Positions 51,551 to 61,376 of a stretch of DNA of 64,000 nt are shown here, piece after piece. The DNA lies in the NCBI RefSeq assembly GCF_944801835.1, contig NZ_CALYLN010000001.1, positions 776,001 to 840,000 of the forward strand, given 5' to 3'. The position numbers and the translations under genes were made by a program. This DNA comes from Bartonella sp. B1099 (GTDB lineage Bacteria; Pseudomonadota; Alphaproteobacteria; Rhizobiales; Rhizobiaceae). The notes beneath the pieces were generated by a model. The model worked only from the letters and a program-made list of their open reading frames with translations. It searched no databases and was not told the origin of the DNA. The stretch's first letter is position 1. Every line of letters begins with the position of its first letter.

Positions 51551-53569
51551 ATGTTTGGAAGACTTACAGATCCTACGGCAGGTGCTTTTCATGCGCTTGC
51601 ACATGAGCCGATCGTTTTGTATACATGTATCGCGATTGTTGTAATTGGTTTAGTTGCTGTTGTTGCTTTAACAGTGCTTGGGTGGTGGGGGATTTTATGG
51701 CGAAATTGGATTACAACTGTTGACCATAAACGCATTGGTATTATGTATATAGTTCTTGGAATTATTATGCTTGTTCGCGGTTTTGCGGACGCACTTATGA
51801 TGCGAACGCATCAAGCTTTAGCTCTTGGGAGTGAAACAGCAGGTTATTTGCCCCCTGAGCATTTTGATCAAATTTTTTCGGCGCATGGCACGATCATGAT
51901 TTTTTTCATGGCTACGCCCATTTTATTTGGTCTTTTCAATTATCTTATACCGCTTCAAATTGGTGCGCGTGATGTTGCTTTTCCCTTTGCAAATAATCTA
52001 GGTTTTTGGATTACGGCAGCTGGGGCAATCTTGATTAATATATCACTAGGTGTTGGTAATTTTGGTCGTGGTGGTTGGCTCATGTATCCACCTTTTACAG
52101 AATTGCAAACGAGTCCAGATACAGGGGTAGACTATTATTTATGGTCACTTCAGCTTTCTGGTATCGCGACAACAATGGGGGCAGTCAATTTTGTTGCGAC
52201 TCTGATTAAAATGCGTGCTCCTGGAATGACAATGATGAGAATGCCTGTTTTTTGTTGGAGCGCTTTTGTCAGTAATGTCCTTATTTTAGTGATTTATCCT
52301 GTCTTAACTGTCGCTTTTGCACTTTTGGCCTGTGATCGTTATTTGGGTATGAATTTCTTTTCCAATGTTGGTGGCGGAAATCCGATGGTATGGATTAACT
52401 ATGTTTGGGTTTTTGGTCATCCTGAGGTTTATGTTTTGGTTGTTCCTGCTTTTGGAATTGTTTCTGAGGTCGTATCAACTTTTTCTTCAAAACGTCTCTT
52501 TGGTTACACTTCCATGATATGGGCTATGGTGGTTATTTTGATTCTTTCGCTTCTTGTTTGGGGGCATCATTTCTTCACAATGGGTGGCGGTGAAGCTGTA
52601 AATACCTTCTTTGGTATCGCAACGATGATTATTGCCGTTCCAACAGGTGTAAAAGTTTTCAATTGGTTGCTCACGATGTATAAAGGAAGGATACGCTTTG
52701 AACCTCCAATGCTTTGGTGCATGGGCATGATCTTTACCTTCGTTGGTGGTGGATTAACGGGAGTTCTCTTATCGATTGTCCCTGCTGATTGGCAGTTTCA
52801 TAATTCGCTGTTTTTGATAGCGCATTTTCACCATACAATTATCGGAGGCGTTGTTTTTGCTTATCTAGCTGGGCTTGCTTTTTGGTTTCCAAAAGTTTTT
52901 GGTTATAAACCAAATCGCATACTAGGGATTGCATCTTTCTGGTGTTGGTTTATTGGTTTTTATCTTGCCTTTTTCCCTGTTTATGCCCTTGGTTTAATGG
53001 GAGCGACGCGTCGTCTTCAGCATTATATGGAACCTAGTTGGCAACCAATGTTTATTATTGCTGCTCTAGGTGCTTTTATTATCTTACTTGGTATCCTTTG
53101 TTTTGTGTTACAGGTTGTTTTGGCAATTTGGTACGGTATTAAGCATAAAGGTCACTTACCGGTAAGGTTAAATGATTCTTGGGGTGATGCACGTACACTT
53201 GAATGGTTTACCTCTTCACCGCCTCCTTCCTATAATTTTGCTCTTCTCCCAAAGATACAGTCTGATGATGCTTATTGGAATATGAAGAAAAGTGGTTATC
53301 AACGCCCGACAAGTGGATTTACAAAAATTCATATGCCGTCGAATACATCGGCTGGAATTATTGCTGGTTTCTTCTCATTAGTTGTTGGTTTTGCGCTTGT
53401 TTGGCATATTTGGTGGCTTGTTGCGATCGGATTGATTGGTTTTATTGCAACGCTTGTGTGTCATTCATTAACAGGTGATCACCATGGTTATTATATTCCA
53501 GCTGAAGAAGTACAAAAAACTGAAGATACCTTTACAGCTGTTCTTAAAGAGCAAGGAGTGACAGTATGA
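51551..53569 (+). CDS. cyoB: Cytochrome bo3 quinol oxidase subunit I
   Basis: A 672-residue catalytic subunit with about 15 membrane segments, reducing O2 to water and pumping protons. Haem and Cu-B ligands are visible: His in SAHGTIMIFF, VFGHPEVYVL with the cross-linked His-Tyr, HHFFTMGGG, and HFHHTIIGG. RGFADALMMRTHQ carries the Arg, Asp and His/Gln set of the ubiquinol site, so this is a quinol, not cytochrome c, oxidase. Overlaps cyoC by 4 bp. Confidence 0.97.
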   Translation: MFGRLTDPTAGAFHALAHEPIVLYTCIAIVVIGLVAVVALTVLGWWGILWRNWITTVDHKRIGIMYIVLGIIMLVRGFADALMMRTHQALALGSETAGYLPPEHFDQIFSAHGTIMIFFMATPILFGLFNYLIPLQIGARDVAFPFANNLGFWITAAGAILINISLGVGNFGRGGWLMYPPFTELQTSPDTGVDYYLWSLQLSGIATTMGAVNFVATLIKMRAPGMTMMRMPVFCWSAFVSNVLILVIYPVLTVAFALLACDRYLGMNFFSNVGGGNPMVWINYVWVFGHPEVYVLVVPAFGIVSEVVSTFSSKRLFGYTSMIWAMVVILILSLLVWGHHFFTMGGGEAVNTFFGIATMIIAVPTGVKVFNWLLTMYKGRIRFEPPMLWCMGMIFTFVGGGLTGVLLSIVPADWQFHNSLFLIAHFHHTIIGGVVFAYLAGLAFWFPKVFGYKPNRILGIASFWCWFIGFYLAFFPVYALGLMGATRRLQHYMEPSWQPMFIIAALGAFIILLGILCFVLQVVLAIWYGIKHKGHLPVRLNDSWGDARTLEWFTSSPPPSYNFALLPKIQSDDAYWNMKKSGYQRPTSGFTKIHMPSNTSAGIIAGFFSLVVGFALVWHIWWLVAIGLIGFIATLVCHSLTGDHHGYYIPAEEVQKTEDTFTAVLKEQGVTV

Positions 53570-54234
53570 GTGCAGTAACAATGAATAATGCGAGTACTGT
53601 GGATAAACTTCACCACGATAGTAGCTCGGTCATGACGTTTGGTTTTTGGGTCTATATTCTTTCAGACTTAATCCTGTTTTCGACACTTTTTTCAAGTTTT
53701 GCTGTCTTTTCTGCTTCTTATGGGGGCGGTAAAGCGGGCAATGAATTTATAGATTTAAAGTTTGTTTTAGTTGAGACTGCTTTCTTATTATTTTCATCCG
53801 TCACTTATGGTTTTGCAATGGTACAAGCACATAAAAACAACATCAGTGGTGTGCGTTTATGGATGGCTATTACCTTTGTATTTGGGTGCTGCTTCATTGG
53901 TATGGAACTTTACGAATTCCATGAATTGTTGGGTGAGGTTTTTTATTATGATCCAAATGCTTATGCGGGTATCGATTCTGCAACAGGTTTACAGCTTTTT
54001 GGACGAGAAATTCTCTCTGCTTATTGGTCAGCATTTTTTGCTTTGGTTGGCACCCATGGACTTCACGTAAGTGTTGGTCTTCTTTGGATGGTTGTGATGT
54101 TTTTTCATCTTCGTCGTAATGGCTTGGATCAGAATAATAAAACACGTTTAGCATGCCTTTCCATTTTTTGGCATTTACTTGATATTGTATGGGTTGGTGT
54201 TTTCACCATGGTTTATCTATTAGGAGCGTTGTGA
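53566..54234 (+). CDS. cyoC: Cytochrome bo3 quinol oxidase subunit III
   Basis: A 222-residue membrane subunit with five hydrophobic segments. FGFWVYILSDLILFSTLFSSFAVF and FFALVGTHGLHVSVGLLWM are family hallmarks. It stabilises the oxidase and contributes to proton uptake. ATGA overlap with cyoB; its stop shares a base with the cyoD start (TGATG). Confidence 0.95.
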   Translation: MSAVTMNNASTVDKLHHDSSSVMTFGFWVYILSDLILFSTLFSSFAVFSASYGGGKAGNEFIDLKFVLVETAFLLFSSVTYGFAMVQAHKNNISGVRLWMAITFVFGCCFIGMELYEFHELLGEVFYYDPNAYAGIDSATGLQLFGREILSAYWSAFFALVGTHGLHVSVGLLWMVVMFFHLRRNGLDQNNKTRLACLSIFWHLLDIVWVGVFTMVYLLGAL

Positions 54235-54962
54235 TGAGCATGCAAAATGAAACACATGGTCCCAGTACTGGTTCCTATTTGGTTGGTTTTATTCTGGCTG
54301 TATTTTTTACCTTGGGTTCTTTTATTCCTGTAATGTATGGAATGATGGAAAGTTGGGCAATTAGTACAAAGGTTGCGTATCTTATTGGGATGGCAATTAT
54401 TCAGATTATAGTACAAATTGTTTTCTTTTTACACTTGAACTCTGGTCCAGATGCCAAATGGAATTTAAGCGCTTTATGGTTTGCTGCTATTTGCGTTTTT
54501 GTTATTATTGGAGGTACGTGGTGGGCTATTTCCCATTTGAATTATAATATGATGGGTGGCTCAGGACGTGTTATTGAACCAGAAATATCAAGAATGGATG
54601 ATTCTTCAGTATCTGAGCAGTTATCAAACAAAGATATATCTGTAAGAAAACAGTCAGAAAATATGCTGGACTCAGAAATATCCATGGAGCAAGTTCCAAG
54701 TATGCAGACTCCCGTGGATCAAGCGCCTGGTTCAGAAGTGCCCATGGAACAAGTTCCAAGTATGCAGACTCCTGTGGATCAAGCACCGGGTTCAGAAGTG
54801 CCCATGGAACAAGTTCCAAGTATGCAGACTCCTGTGGATCAAGCACCGGGCTCAGAAGTGCCCATGGAGCAAGTTCCAAGTATGCAGACTCCTGTGGATC
54901 AAGCGCCTGGTTCAGAAGTGCCTATGGAGCAAACTCCAAGTATGCACTCTCCCGTAGAATAG
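54234..54962 (+). CDS. cyoD: Cytochrome bo3 quinol oxidase subunit IV with repeat-bearing tail
   Basis: A 242-residue protein, about twice the usual 110-130. Residues about 15-110 are normal CyoD: three membrane segments with GFILAVFFTLGSFIPVM, AIIQIIVQIVFFLHL and CVFVIIGGTWWAISHLNYNMM. From about residue 149 a tail of four complete and one partial 20-residue tandem repeats follows, each holding PMEQVPSMQTPVDQAPGSE. The tail is acidic and proline-rich, with no recognised domain. The start at 54234 overlaps the cyoC stop. cyoE (haem O synthase) does not follow. Confidence 0.9.
   Translation: MSMQNETHGPSTGSYLVGFILAVFFTLGSFIPVMYGMMESWAISTKVAYLIGMAIIQIIVQIVFFLHLNSGPDAKWNLSALWFAAICVFVIIGGTWWAISHLNYNMMGGSGRVIEPEISRMDDSSVSEQLSNKDISVRKQSENMLDSEISMEQVPSMQTPVDQAPGSEVPMEQVPSMQTPVDQAPGSEVPMEQVPSMQTPVDQAPGSEVPMEQVPSMQTPVDQAPGSEVPMEQTPSMHSPVE
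54678..54959 (+). repeat. 60-bp in-frame tandem repeat in cyoD
   Basis: Units at 54678-54737, 54738-54797, 54798-54857 and 54858-54917, plus a diverged partial unit to 54959. Middle units differ by only a few synonymous bases (CCGGGT/CCGGGC/CCTGGT, GAA/GAG). The unit encodes 20 residues, so copy-number change would keep the frame. Confidence 0.95.
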
Positions 54963-54973
54963 TTGTAAAAAAT

Positions 54974-55012
54974 ACCTATAGAGCTGATGCGGCATGTATC
55001 AGCTCTATAGGT
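54974..55012. terminator. Strong hairpin after cyoD
   Basis: ACCTATAGAGCTGAT and ATCAGCTCTATAGGT form a perfect 15-bp stem with a 9-nt loop, 11 bp after the cyoD stop. On the plus strand no T-run follows. On the minus strand the stem is followed by ATTTTTTAC, so intrinsic termination is better in the antisense direction. It may stabilise the cyo mRNA 3' end. Confidence 0.7.
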
Positions 55013-55359
55013 GTTGTCGAAAAAAATCGTAGGGTATGAAGAAGAGGCTAAGTGTAAGATATCAGGGGAATGCGTATCATGGTTTTGAATACACTTGTAT
55101 TTTTAACAAGACGGTTCCTTGAGTATTTAATCAAGCTTTAATTTTTGAAACAAATGGCTATTTGTAAAAAAATATAAAATTTGTACAATTCAATACAAAG
55201 AAAGAGGGCGTGAAAAACAGTTTTTATGTTGTGTGAAATAAAGCTACGAAGAAGTAACGTTTTAGCTTTACAGGATTTATATTAAAGAGAGCAGTGAGGT
55301 TATTTATAATAATAACGTGCAATTTAAATCAGCAATTTAGAAAATAAACAGAAAACTTA
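55013..55359. other. Intergenic region upstream of gpsA
   Basis: About 347 bp without a supported gene. It should hold the gpsA promoter. A small ACAAAT-GGCT-ATTTGT hairpin lies near 55149-55164. Nothing else stands out. Confidence 0.45.
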
Positions 55360-56364
55360 ATGAAAACCGTTGCAATGACAGTTATTGGTGCTGGTTCTTT
55401 TGGTACTGCATTAGCGATTGCTCTTGCTCGTAATGGTCATAATGTTTTACTTTGGGGATATAATTCTCAACACATCAAAAAATTACAAGAACAGCGTTGT
55501 AATCAAGTATATTTACCTGATATTCGATTTCCTGAAAATTTATTCCTTGAAGCTTCGCTTAAAACTGCGATAACAGCAAGTGATAATATACTAATGGCTG
55601 TTCCAAGCCATGTATTTCATCAAGTGTTGTATAATATTCAGCCTTATTTGGATCAACATTCACGCGTTATTTGGGCAACGAAAGGTTTAGAACGTGGTAC
55701 AGGACGTCTCTTACAAGATGTCGCTCGTGAGATTCTAGGTGAAAAAATCCCTTTAGCTGTTTTTTCTGGACCAACTTTTGCTAAAGAACTCGCTATTGGT
55801 TGGCCTACTGCAATGACGATAGCTGCTTCTGATGTTGGGTTTGCTAAAGAATTGCAGCAACTTTTTCATTGTGACAAAAGTTTTAGAGTTTATAAAAGCT
55901 CAGATATGATTGGTGTTCAATTAGGGGGAGCCGTCAAAAATGTTATTGCTATTGGTGCAGGAATATCAGATGGCATGGGATTGGGGGCCAATGCACGAAT
56001 AGCTCTCATCACACGAGGACTCGCTGAAATTAGTCGTTTAGGGGGGGCTATGGGGGCTGAGCTTTCCACATTTATGGGAATGACAGGCTTAGGTGATCTG
56101 GTTTTGACATGTACTGATAATCAGTCGCGTAATCGTCGTTTTGGGGTACTTCTTGGTAAAGGAATAGATATAAAAGAAGCGGAAAGACAAATTGGTCAGG
56201 TTGTGGAAGGGTATTTGAATACCAAGGAAGTACATACGTTAGCGCAACGTATTGGGGTAGAAATGCCTATTGTAGAACAAATCTATCAAATTCTCTATGG
56301 TGGTAAAAATATAACTGAAGCAGCTAACACATTACTAAGTCGCACTCTCAAGGACGAAATATAA
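55360..56364 (+). CDS. gpsA: Glycerol-3-phosphate dehydrogenase [NAD(P)+]
   Basis: A 334-residue cytosolic enzyme that makes sn-glycerol-3-phosphate from dihydroxyacetone phosphate for phospholipids. The Rossmann motif is [12 protein letters not shown], followed by the catalytic [22 protein letters not shown] and [25 protein letters not shown]. Length is normal. A start five codons in (MTVIGAG) is possible; no ribosome site distinguishes them. Confidence 0.95.
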   Translation: MKTVAMTVIGAGSFGTALAIALARNGHNVLLWGYNSQHIKKLQEQRCNQVYLPDIRFPENLFLEASLKTAITASDNILMAVPSHVFHQVLYNIQPYLDQHSRVIWATKGLERGTGRLLQDVAREILGEKIPLAVFSGPTFAKELAIGWPTAMTIAASDVGFAKELQQLFHCDKSFRVYKSSDMIGVQLGGAVKNVIAIGAGISDGMGLGANARIALITRGLAEISRLGGAMGAELSTFMGMTGLGDLVLTCTDNQSRNRRFGVLLGKGIDIKEAERQIGQVVEGYLNTKEVHTLAQRIGVEMPIVEQIYQILYGGKNITEAANTLLSRTLKDEI

Positions 56365-57371
56365 TGGTATCCTGTATTCTTAAATAATTTCAATCGTAAC
56401 AAATAGAAATATAAAATAGATTGTATTGATGATTGTATAAGACTATTACATCTCAGAAAATTACAGATTCATATCATTCGATTTTTTTATGAAATATGGC
56501 AGAAATATAAAAGTTTTGGCTCTTATTAAGTATCTCTTTGAAAATAAACTATCATTTCCACTTACATATATTTGTTTAATGTAATGAAAGAGACATTTTA
56601 ATTTTTTCTTAACCGCCTCTTACAATAATATTTGAAGAATAGTAGAAAATCCATGGGAGAGTAGCACCTTATTTATATAAAGTTAAGCTAGAAATATCAT
56701 TGCTATTATCCAATTTCCAATATTATTTGTGCGTTTAATAGTTTTTGTATACTAGAGGGGGAGGGTATTACGTATCTAGCATACAGAAGCTGTAACAGCA
56801 GAGAAAGCTCGAAACGCCTTAATTTCGTCCTAAATATGTTGCGGCTTTGGGGTTGATGTTGATTTACAAGCTGTAGAAAAAGCATGGGCTCTGCTAGGAA
56901 AACAACACCATAAAACACAAAGCTTTCTAGCAAAATGGATTGGAAAGATAGATTAGTTTTTTATAAAACGCTTTGCAAAACAATAATAATGACACAATTG
57001 GCTTTGTGTTTGCTTATCCTTATAGAGGAGCGTACACGTTCTTTGCGTTATATTCATAAAGGCTAGCTTGAGAGAAATATATGGATTATCTTTGGCTCGA
57101 AAAGTTGAAAGGAAAGCGTAATAACTGCAATAGAATTTCGTTTCCCTTGTCATTAGAGGAATTAAAAATTTCTGAAACAAGCCATTTGCTATCTCGTAAT
57201 GATTTTTTCTGCAATCGGTCATATTCCCTTAGTGAGAATTGTATGTACATCATATGTGCAACAGATTGGATTTGAAAACCTTCTCCATGAGGTTTGGTTT
57301 AGTAGAGTAACACCCAATACGCAACCAAAGCACTCTCAGATAATCGATTTTATTTTTTAGTTGGATATTTT
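56365..57371. other. Gene-poor region between gpsA and fabI
   Basis: About 1 kb between convergent genes. It contains relic copy C (56778-56990). Short frames on both strands have no recognised family. No terminator or RNA gene was identified. Confidence 0.5.
56778..56990 (+). pseudogene. Decayed sequence, copy C of a three-copy relic family
   Basis: The least eroded copy. One frame still reads GVDVDLQAVEKAWALLGKQ and on to FLAKWIGKID before a stop at about 56955, suggesting an ancestral small protein. Upstream frames are broken by stops. It aligns with 22530-22675 (plus) and 14841-15045 (minus). No family was recognised; a phage or island origin is only a guess. Confidence 0.45.
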
Positions 57372-58190
57372 TTATCCTTCTTGGGAATCTTCAGTTTTTT
57401 TCAGTTCTTCAAGTATTGGCATAGACATGATATTATAGCCTGAATCAACATAATGGATTTCACCTGTAACGCCTGATGACAAATCAGAGAGTAGGTAGAG
57501 AGCAGACTTTCCAATTTCGTGAATATTCACGGTACGACGTAATGGGGCATTCCGTCGTTGATGTGAGAATATTGCACGCGCAGCTGCAATGCCATTACCT
57601 GCTAAAGTTCTAACAGGACCAGCTGAAATCGCATTGACGCGGATATTTTGCGGACCAAAGTCTGCCGCTAAATAACGGACCATAGCTTCTAAAGCAGCTT
57701 TAGCAACTCCCATGATATTATAGTTAGGGACAACTTGCTGTGAAGCGCCATAGGTAAGGGTTAAAAGTGCCCCTCCATGAGGCATAAGCTTTCCCGCACG
57801 CTGAGCAATTTCAGTAAAGGAATAAGCTGAAATAACCATTGTACGTTGAAAGTTTTCACGTGTTGTAACATCAACGTAACGCCCTTTTAGCTGATTTTTA
57901 TCTGAAAAACCAATAGCATGGACAATAAAATCAATCGTTTTCCATTCTTTTTCAAGTTTCTCAAAGACGTCGTCGATACTTTCAATTTTTTCAACATCAC
58001 ATTCTAGAACTAATTTGCAGCCAAGCTTATCTGCTAGGGGCTGAACACGTTTTCCGAAAGCATCTCCTTGATAAGTTAATGCTAATTCAGCTCCTGCTTG
58101 TGCGAGTTGACAGGCAATGCCCCAAGCAATTGAATGGTCATTCGCAATTCCCATAATAAGGCCACGTTTGCCCTCCATCAAACCTTTCAT
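57372..58190 (-). CDS. fabI: Enoyl-[acyl-carrier-protein] reductase (NADH)
   Basis: A 272-residue SDR-fold enzyme for the last step of each fatty acid elongation cycle. GIANDHSIAWGIACQLAQAGAELALTYQ is the FabI-type nucleotide motif. The catalytic pair is the Tyr in VVPNYNIMGVAKAALE and its Lys, six residues on. VNAISAGPVRTLAGNGI closes the active site. Third gene of fabA-fabB-fabI, 49 bp after fabB. Confidence 0.95.
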   Translation of the reverse strand: MKGLMEGKRGLIMGIANDHSIAWGIACQLAQAGAELALTYQGDAFGKRVQPLADKLGCKLVLECDVEKIESIDDVFEKLEKEWKTIDFIVHAIGFSDKNQLKGRYVDVTTRENFQRTMVISAYSFTEIAQRAGKLMPHGGALLTLTYGASQQVVPNYNIMGVAKAALEAMVRYLAADFGPQNIRVNAISAGPVRTLAGNGIAAARAIFSHQRRNAPLRRTVNIHEIGKSALYLLSDLSSGVTGEIHYVDSGYNIMSMPILEELKKTEDSQEG

Positions 58191-58239
58191 ATTATTCTCC
58201 GTAAGACCGTATTTTTTTTCAATTACTAAGAACTTTCAT

Positions 58240-59460
58240 TTATACATAGCGTTGAAAAATAAGCGTTGCATTGGTACCGCCAAAGCCAAAAGTATTTGAC
58301 AATACGGTATTAAGTTGTTGATGATCGCGTCGTTCACGAACAATTGGCATATCAGCAAAAGCTGGATCAAGTTCTTCAATATGGGCACTTTCACAGATAA
58401 AATTATGGTTCATCATTAACAATGTATAGATTGCTTCGTGAACACCTGCGGCTCCTAAGGAATGGCCTGTTAGAGATTTGGTAGCAGAAATGGGGGGGCA
58501 TTGATCACCTGCTCCAAAAATACGGCGGATAGCTTCTATTTCAGGAGGATCCCCAACAGGCGTTGCTGTTGCATGGGGATTGATATAATCAATTTTATCG
58601 TGGACTGTTGCAAGAGCCATGCGCATGCACCGCTCTGCTCCCTCTCCTGATGGAGCAACCATATCATGTCCATCGGATGTCGCACCATATCCAACGATTT
58701 CTCCGTAGATTTTTGCTCCACGGGCTTTAGCAAGTTCTAGTTCTTCAAGGACTAAAACGCCAGCACCTCCAGCAATAACAAATCCATCACGATTGACATC
58801 ATAGGCCCGTGAAGCTTTATGAGGGATATCATTATATCTGCTAGACATAGCGCCCATAGCATCAAATAGAACAGAGAGTGTCCAATCCAAATCTTCGCAG
58901 CCACCGGCAAAGACACGATCCTGTTTACCATATTGAATCATTTCATAAGCATTCCCAATACAATGATTGGAGGTAGCACAAGCTGAAGAGATTGAATAAT
59001 TGACCCCTTTTATTTTAAAAAAAGTTGCCAGTGTTGCAGATGCTGTAGAACTCATTGCTTTAGGCACAACAAAAGGTCCAACACGTTTCGGACCTTTTTG
59101 GCGCGTAATGTCGGCAGCTTCGACGATTGACTGTGTTGAAGCCCCTCCAGAGCCCATAATAATACCTGTGTGTTCGTTTGATATTTCATGAGGCTCTAAA
59201 CCTGCATCGGCAATTGCTTGATCCATGGCAATATGATTCCATGCTGTTCCACGTCCATGAAAACGTAAAGCGCGTCGGTCAACGCATTCTTCTATATTAA
59301 TATCAGGTTTACCGTAAACTCTGCTACGAAAGCCCAACTCAGCATATTGAGGTGCGTAAGAAATTCCGGATTTTGCTTCACGTAAACTGGTTAAAACGGC
59401 TTGGGTGTCATTTCCAATCGCGGAAACAATCCCCATTCCGGTTACAACAACACGACGCAT
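58240..59460 (-). CDS. fabB: 3-oxoacyl-[acyl-carrier-protein] synthase I
   Basis: A 406-residue condensing enzyme needed for unsaturated fatty acids. The Cys-His-His triad is visible: [11 protein letters not shown] near residue 163, [14 protein letters not shown], and [19 protein letters not shown]. Glycine-rich [12 protein letters not shown] is at the C-terminus. It lies 55 bp after fabA. The FabA-adjacent position favours FabB over FabF. Confidence 0.95.
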   Translation of the reverse strand: MRRVVVTGMGIVSAIGNDTQAVLTSLREAKSGISYAPQYAELGFRSRVYGKPDINIEECVDRRALRFHGRGTAWNHIAMDQAIADAGLEPHEISNEHTGIIMGSGGASTQSIVEAADITRQKGPKRVGPFVVPKAMSSTASATLATFFKIKGVNYSISSACATSNHCIGNAYEMIQYGKQDRVFAGGCEDLDWTLSVLFDAMGAMSSRYNDIPHKASRAYDVNRDGFVIAGGAGVLVLEELELAKARGAKIYGEIVGYGATSDGHDMVAPSGEGAERCMRMALATVHDKIDYINPHATATPVGDPPEIEAIRRIFGAGDQCPPISATKSLTGHSLGAAGVHEAIYTLLMMNHNFICESAHIEELDPAFADMPIVRERRDHQQLNTVLSNTFGFGGTNATLIFQRYV

Positions 59461-59515
59461 TCATACCTCCTTATTCCATACAGAATAGTAAAAATTCTTC
59501 CTGATGAAAATAAAT

Positions 59516-60025
59516 TCAACCTTCTTTGAATAAAGCAACGCGCAAATCATTCGCTTTATAAATAGTTTCTCCATCTGCTTTGAGCCATCCATCAGCTATT
59601 CCCAAGACTAAATTTCCCCGTCGAATACGCTTAAAATCTATTTCATATTCAAGAAGTTTGGTTTGTGGTGTTACCATACCTGATAATTTTACTTCACCTG
59701 TTGATATCGCTCTCCCTTTCCCTGGTTCTCCCAACCAACCAAGAAAAAAACCTGTTAATTGCCACATACCATCCAATCCAAGACATCCTGGCATAACGGG
59801 ATCACCTATAAAGTGACAATTAAAGAACCAGTGGTCTGGTGTAATATCAAATTCAGCACGAACCATTCCTTTATCGTATTTGCCACCAGTTTCACTGATT
59901 TGAGTGATTCGATCAATCATCAACATTGGCGGTGCCGGCAATTGCGCATTACCCTTACCAAACATTTCGCCGCGAGCGCAGCTTAGAAGCTCTTCATAAG
60001 TGTAGCGAGACTTTTGTTCAGCCAT
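59516..60025 (-). CDS. fabA: 3-hydroxydecanoyl-[acyl-carrier-protein] dehydratase
   Basis: A 169-residue hot-dog-fold enzyme that dehydrates and isomerises the C10 intermediate, committing it to unsaturated fatty acids. [22 protein letters not shown] carries the catalytic His and Asp. Starts at [14 protein letters not shown] (60025) with GGAG five bases upstream; a frame-extended ATG lies at 60046. First gene of fabA-fabB-fabI, divergent from irr. Confidence 0.96.
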   Translation of the reverse strand: MAEQKSRYTYEELLSCARGEMFGKGNAQLPAPPMLMIDRITQISETGGKYDKGMVRAEFDITPDHWFFNCHFIGDPVMPGCLGLDGMWQLTGFFLGWLGEPGKGRAISTGEVKLSGMVTPQTKLLEYEIDFKRIRRGNLVLGIADGWLKADGETIYKANDLRVALFKEG

Positions 60026-60105
60026 GGTTACTCCATTTATTTGCATATATCTTTATTTCTGCGCTTTTCCCCGACCTACTTTTAGAGCAAATTTTAAAGG
60101 GAGGG

Positions 60106-60124
60106 AAATGATTTTATATCATTT
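60106..60124. promoter_or_regulatory. Palindrome in the fabA-irr intergenic region
   Basis: AAATGAT-TTTAT-ATCATTT is a perfect 7-bp-arm palindrome between divergent fabA and irr. Its position suggests a regulator site, perhaps metal-related, but it does not match the Irr box seen at acnA. Confidence 0.35.
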
Positions 60125-60259
60125 TTAATGACAAAAGCCCTTTTTTATGTATTCTACATAGATAATTATTTAAAAATGGAATACAAGATTGCACCATACT
60201 ATTCCCATTTTTTTTATATTTTTATCTTATTGAAGCAGGAAGATATTTTGGTTTGTAAT

Positions 60260-60799
60260 ATGTCAGAGAATGCAGACAATTTAGATATGAATGAAGAGCA
60301 ACAGTCCACAAAAGAATGTGGAGAGGGTGTGCAATATTATTCCGCTTCTATGTTAGAAAAACGTTTGCGTGAAAATGGTTTGCGTCCAACACGTCAGCGG
60401 TTAGAACTTGCACATATGATTTTTTCCGAAGGAAATCGTCATATTACGGCTGAAGAACTCTATGAGGAAGCGGTAAGAGCAGGTGTTCCTGTATCCTTAG
60501 CAACGGTTTACAATACGCTTCATCAATTTACAGAGGCGGGATTGTTACGGATTATTGCCGTAGAAGGCTCGAAGACTTGGTTTGATACGAATACCTCTGA
60601 TCACTACCATTTTTATATAGAAGGTAAAAATCGTATTCTTGATATTCCTTGCAATTTAGAAGAGTCTCCCATTATTGGAAATTTGCCTACACCACCAGAA
60701 GGTATGGAAATTTCACATGTTGATTTAATTGTGCGATTAAAACCAAAAAATCAATCTTGTGGTAGGGAGCAGGGATATTTAATAAGGAATAAAAATTAA
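60260..60799 (+). CDS. irr: Iron response regulator Irr (Fur family)
   Basis: A 179-residue Fur-superfamily regulator that senses haem and controls haem and iron genes in Rhizobiales. The winged-helix part has LRENGLRPTRQRLELAHMIF and VSLATVYNTLHQFTEAGLL. The HYHF motif (DHYHFYIEGKNRILDIP) replaces the Fur-type metal motif and marks it as Irr. No N-terminal CP haem motif is present. ATG at 60260 (MSENADN) is the family-like start; a TTG at 60248 has better spacing from AGGAAG. A likely target is the ICE at 41714. Confidence 0.92.
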   Translation: MSENADNLDMNEEQQSTKECGEGVQYYSASMLEKRLRENGLRPTRQRLELAHMIFSEGNRHITAEELYEEAVRAGVPVSLATVYNTLHQFTEAGLLRIIAVEGSKTWFDTNTSDHYHFYIEGKNRILDIPCNLEESPIIGNLPTPPEGMEISHVDLIVRLKPKNQSCGREQGYLIRNKN

Positions 60800-60818
60800 A
60801 TTTGATGCGTTTGAGCAT

Positions 60819-61376
60819 TCACCAGCCTTTTATTTTTTCATCAGGATAAATCCCCCATAATTGAGGTTGATGAAGCCATCCATGGACATTATTAAGAGTG
60901 ATTTCGCACCATTGTCCATCACACTGGTGGATATTGCCAATGACATTAGGCTCTACTTCTGCAACAAGTTCTGAGTTATCGGTGGGTTTTTTTCGCAGCA
61001 TTAGCCTTTTTGTTTTATCTTTTTGCCATGGAATAGTTATAGCCGTTCGCTTTCCTGATAAAAGCGATTGATATACCCACCCTTCATCGCCTTCTGCATC
61101 ACGAATTTTGCGCCATTGATCATATTCTTGGATGATTTCAATAGGGAGTCCCTTCTTTTTGTAGGTAAAAATAATAGAATAGTTGCTTCCTGGCCCAACA
61201 CGGACATTAACACGAGTAGGTTTAATCGAAGCAAATCGCGGAAGCGGTAAACCACTAGGTCCTAAATTTTGATTAAGGGTTTGTGCGTGCAACAAACGTG
61301 GTGAACTCAATACAATGACTTTTGTTATTAAGATACATGCAAACATTAAAACGCGAAACCAACGAGAATTTTGCAC
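60819..61376 (-). CDS. Exported protein with two bacterial SH3 domains
   Basis: A 185-residue protein with an N-terminal signal peptide (about residues 1-31, LHAQ cleavage). Two SH3-type domains follow: about 52-110 (VNVRVGPGSNYSIIF to GDEGWVYQSLL) and about 120-175 (LMLRKKPTDNS to CEITLNNVHGWLHQ). Such domains usually bind peptidoglycan or surface ligands in the periplasm; the role of this one is unknown. GTG start with AGGAG six bases upstream. Convergent with irr. Confidence 0.85.
   Translation of the reverse strand: MQNSRWFRVLMFACILITKVIVLSSPRLLHAQTLNQNLGPSGLPLPRFASIKPTRVNVRVGPGSNYSIIFTYKKKGLPIEIIQEYDQWRKIRDAEGDEGWVYQSLLSGKRTAITIPWQKDKTKRLMLRKKPTDNSELVAEVEPNVIGNIHQCDGQWCEITLNNVHGWLHQPQLWGIYPDEKIKGW

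Noticed and set aside
53596..53604. TGTGGATAA, a DnaA-box sequence inside cyoC
   Set aside because: Isolated, inside a gene and without AT-rich context, so probably chance. A similar isolated match lies in fhs near 63890.
54571..54879. Minus-strand 102-codon repetitive frame in cyoD
   Set aside because: It is the mirror of the cyoD 60-bp repeat; repeats create matching open frames on the other strand.
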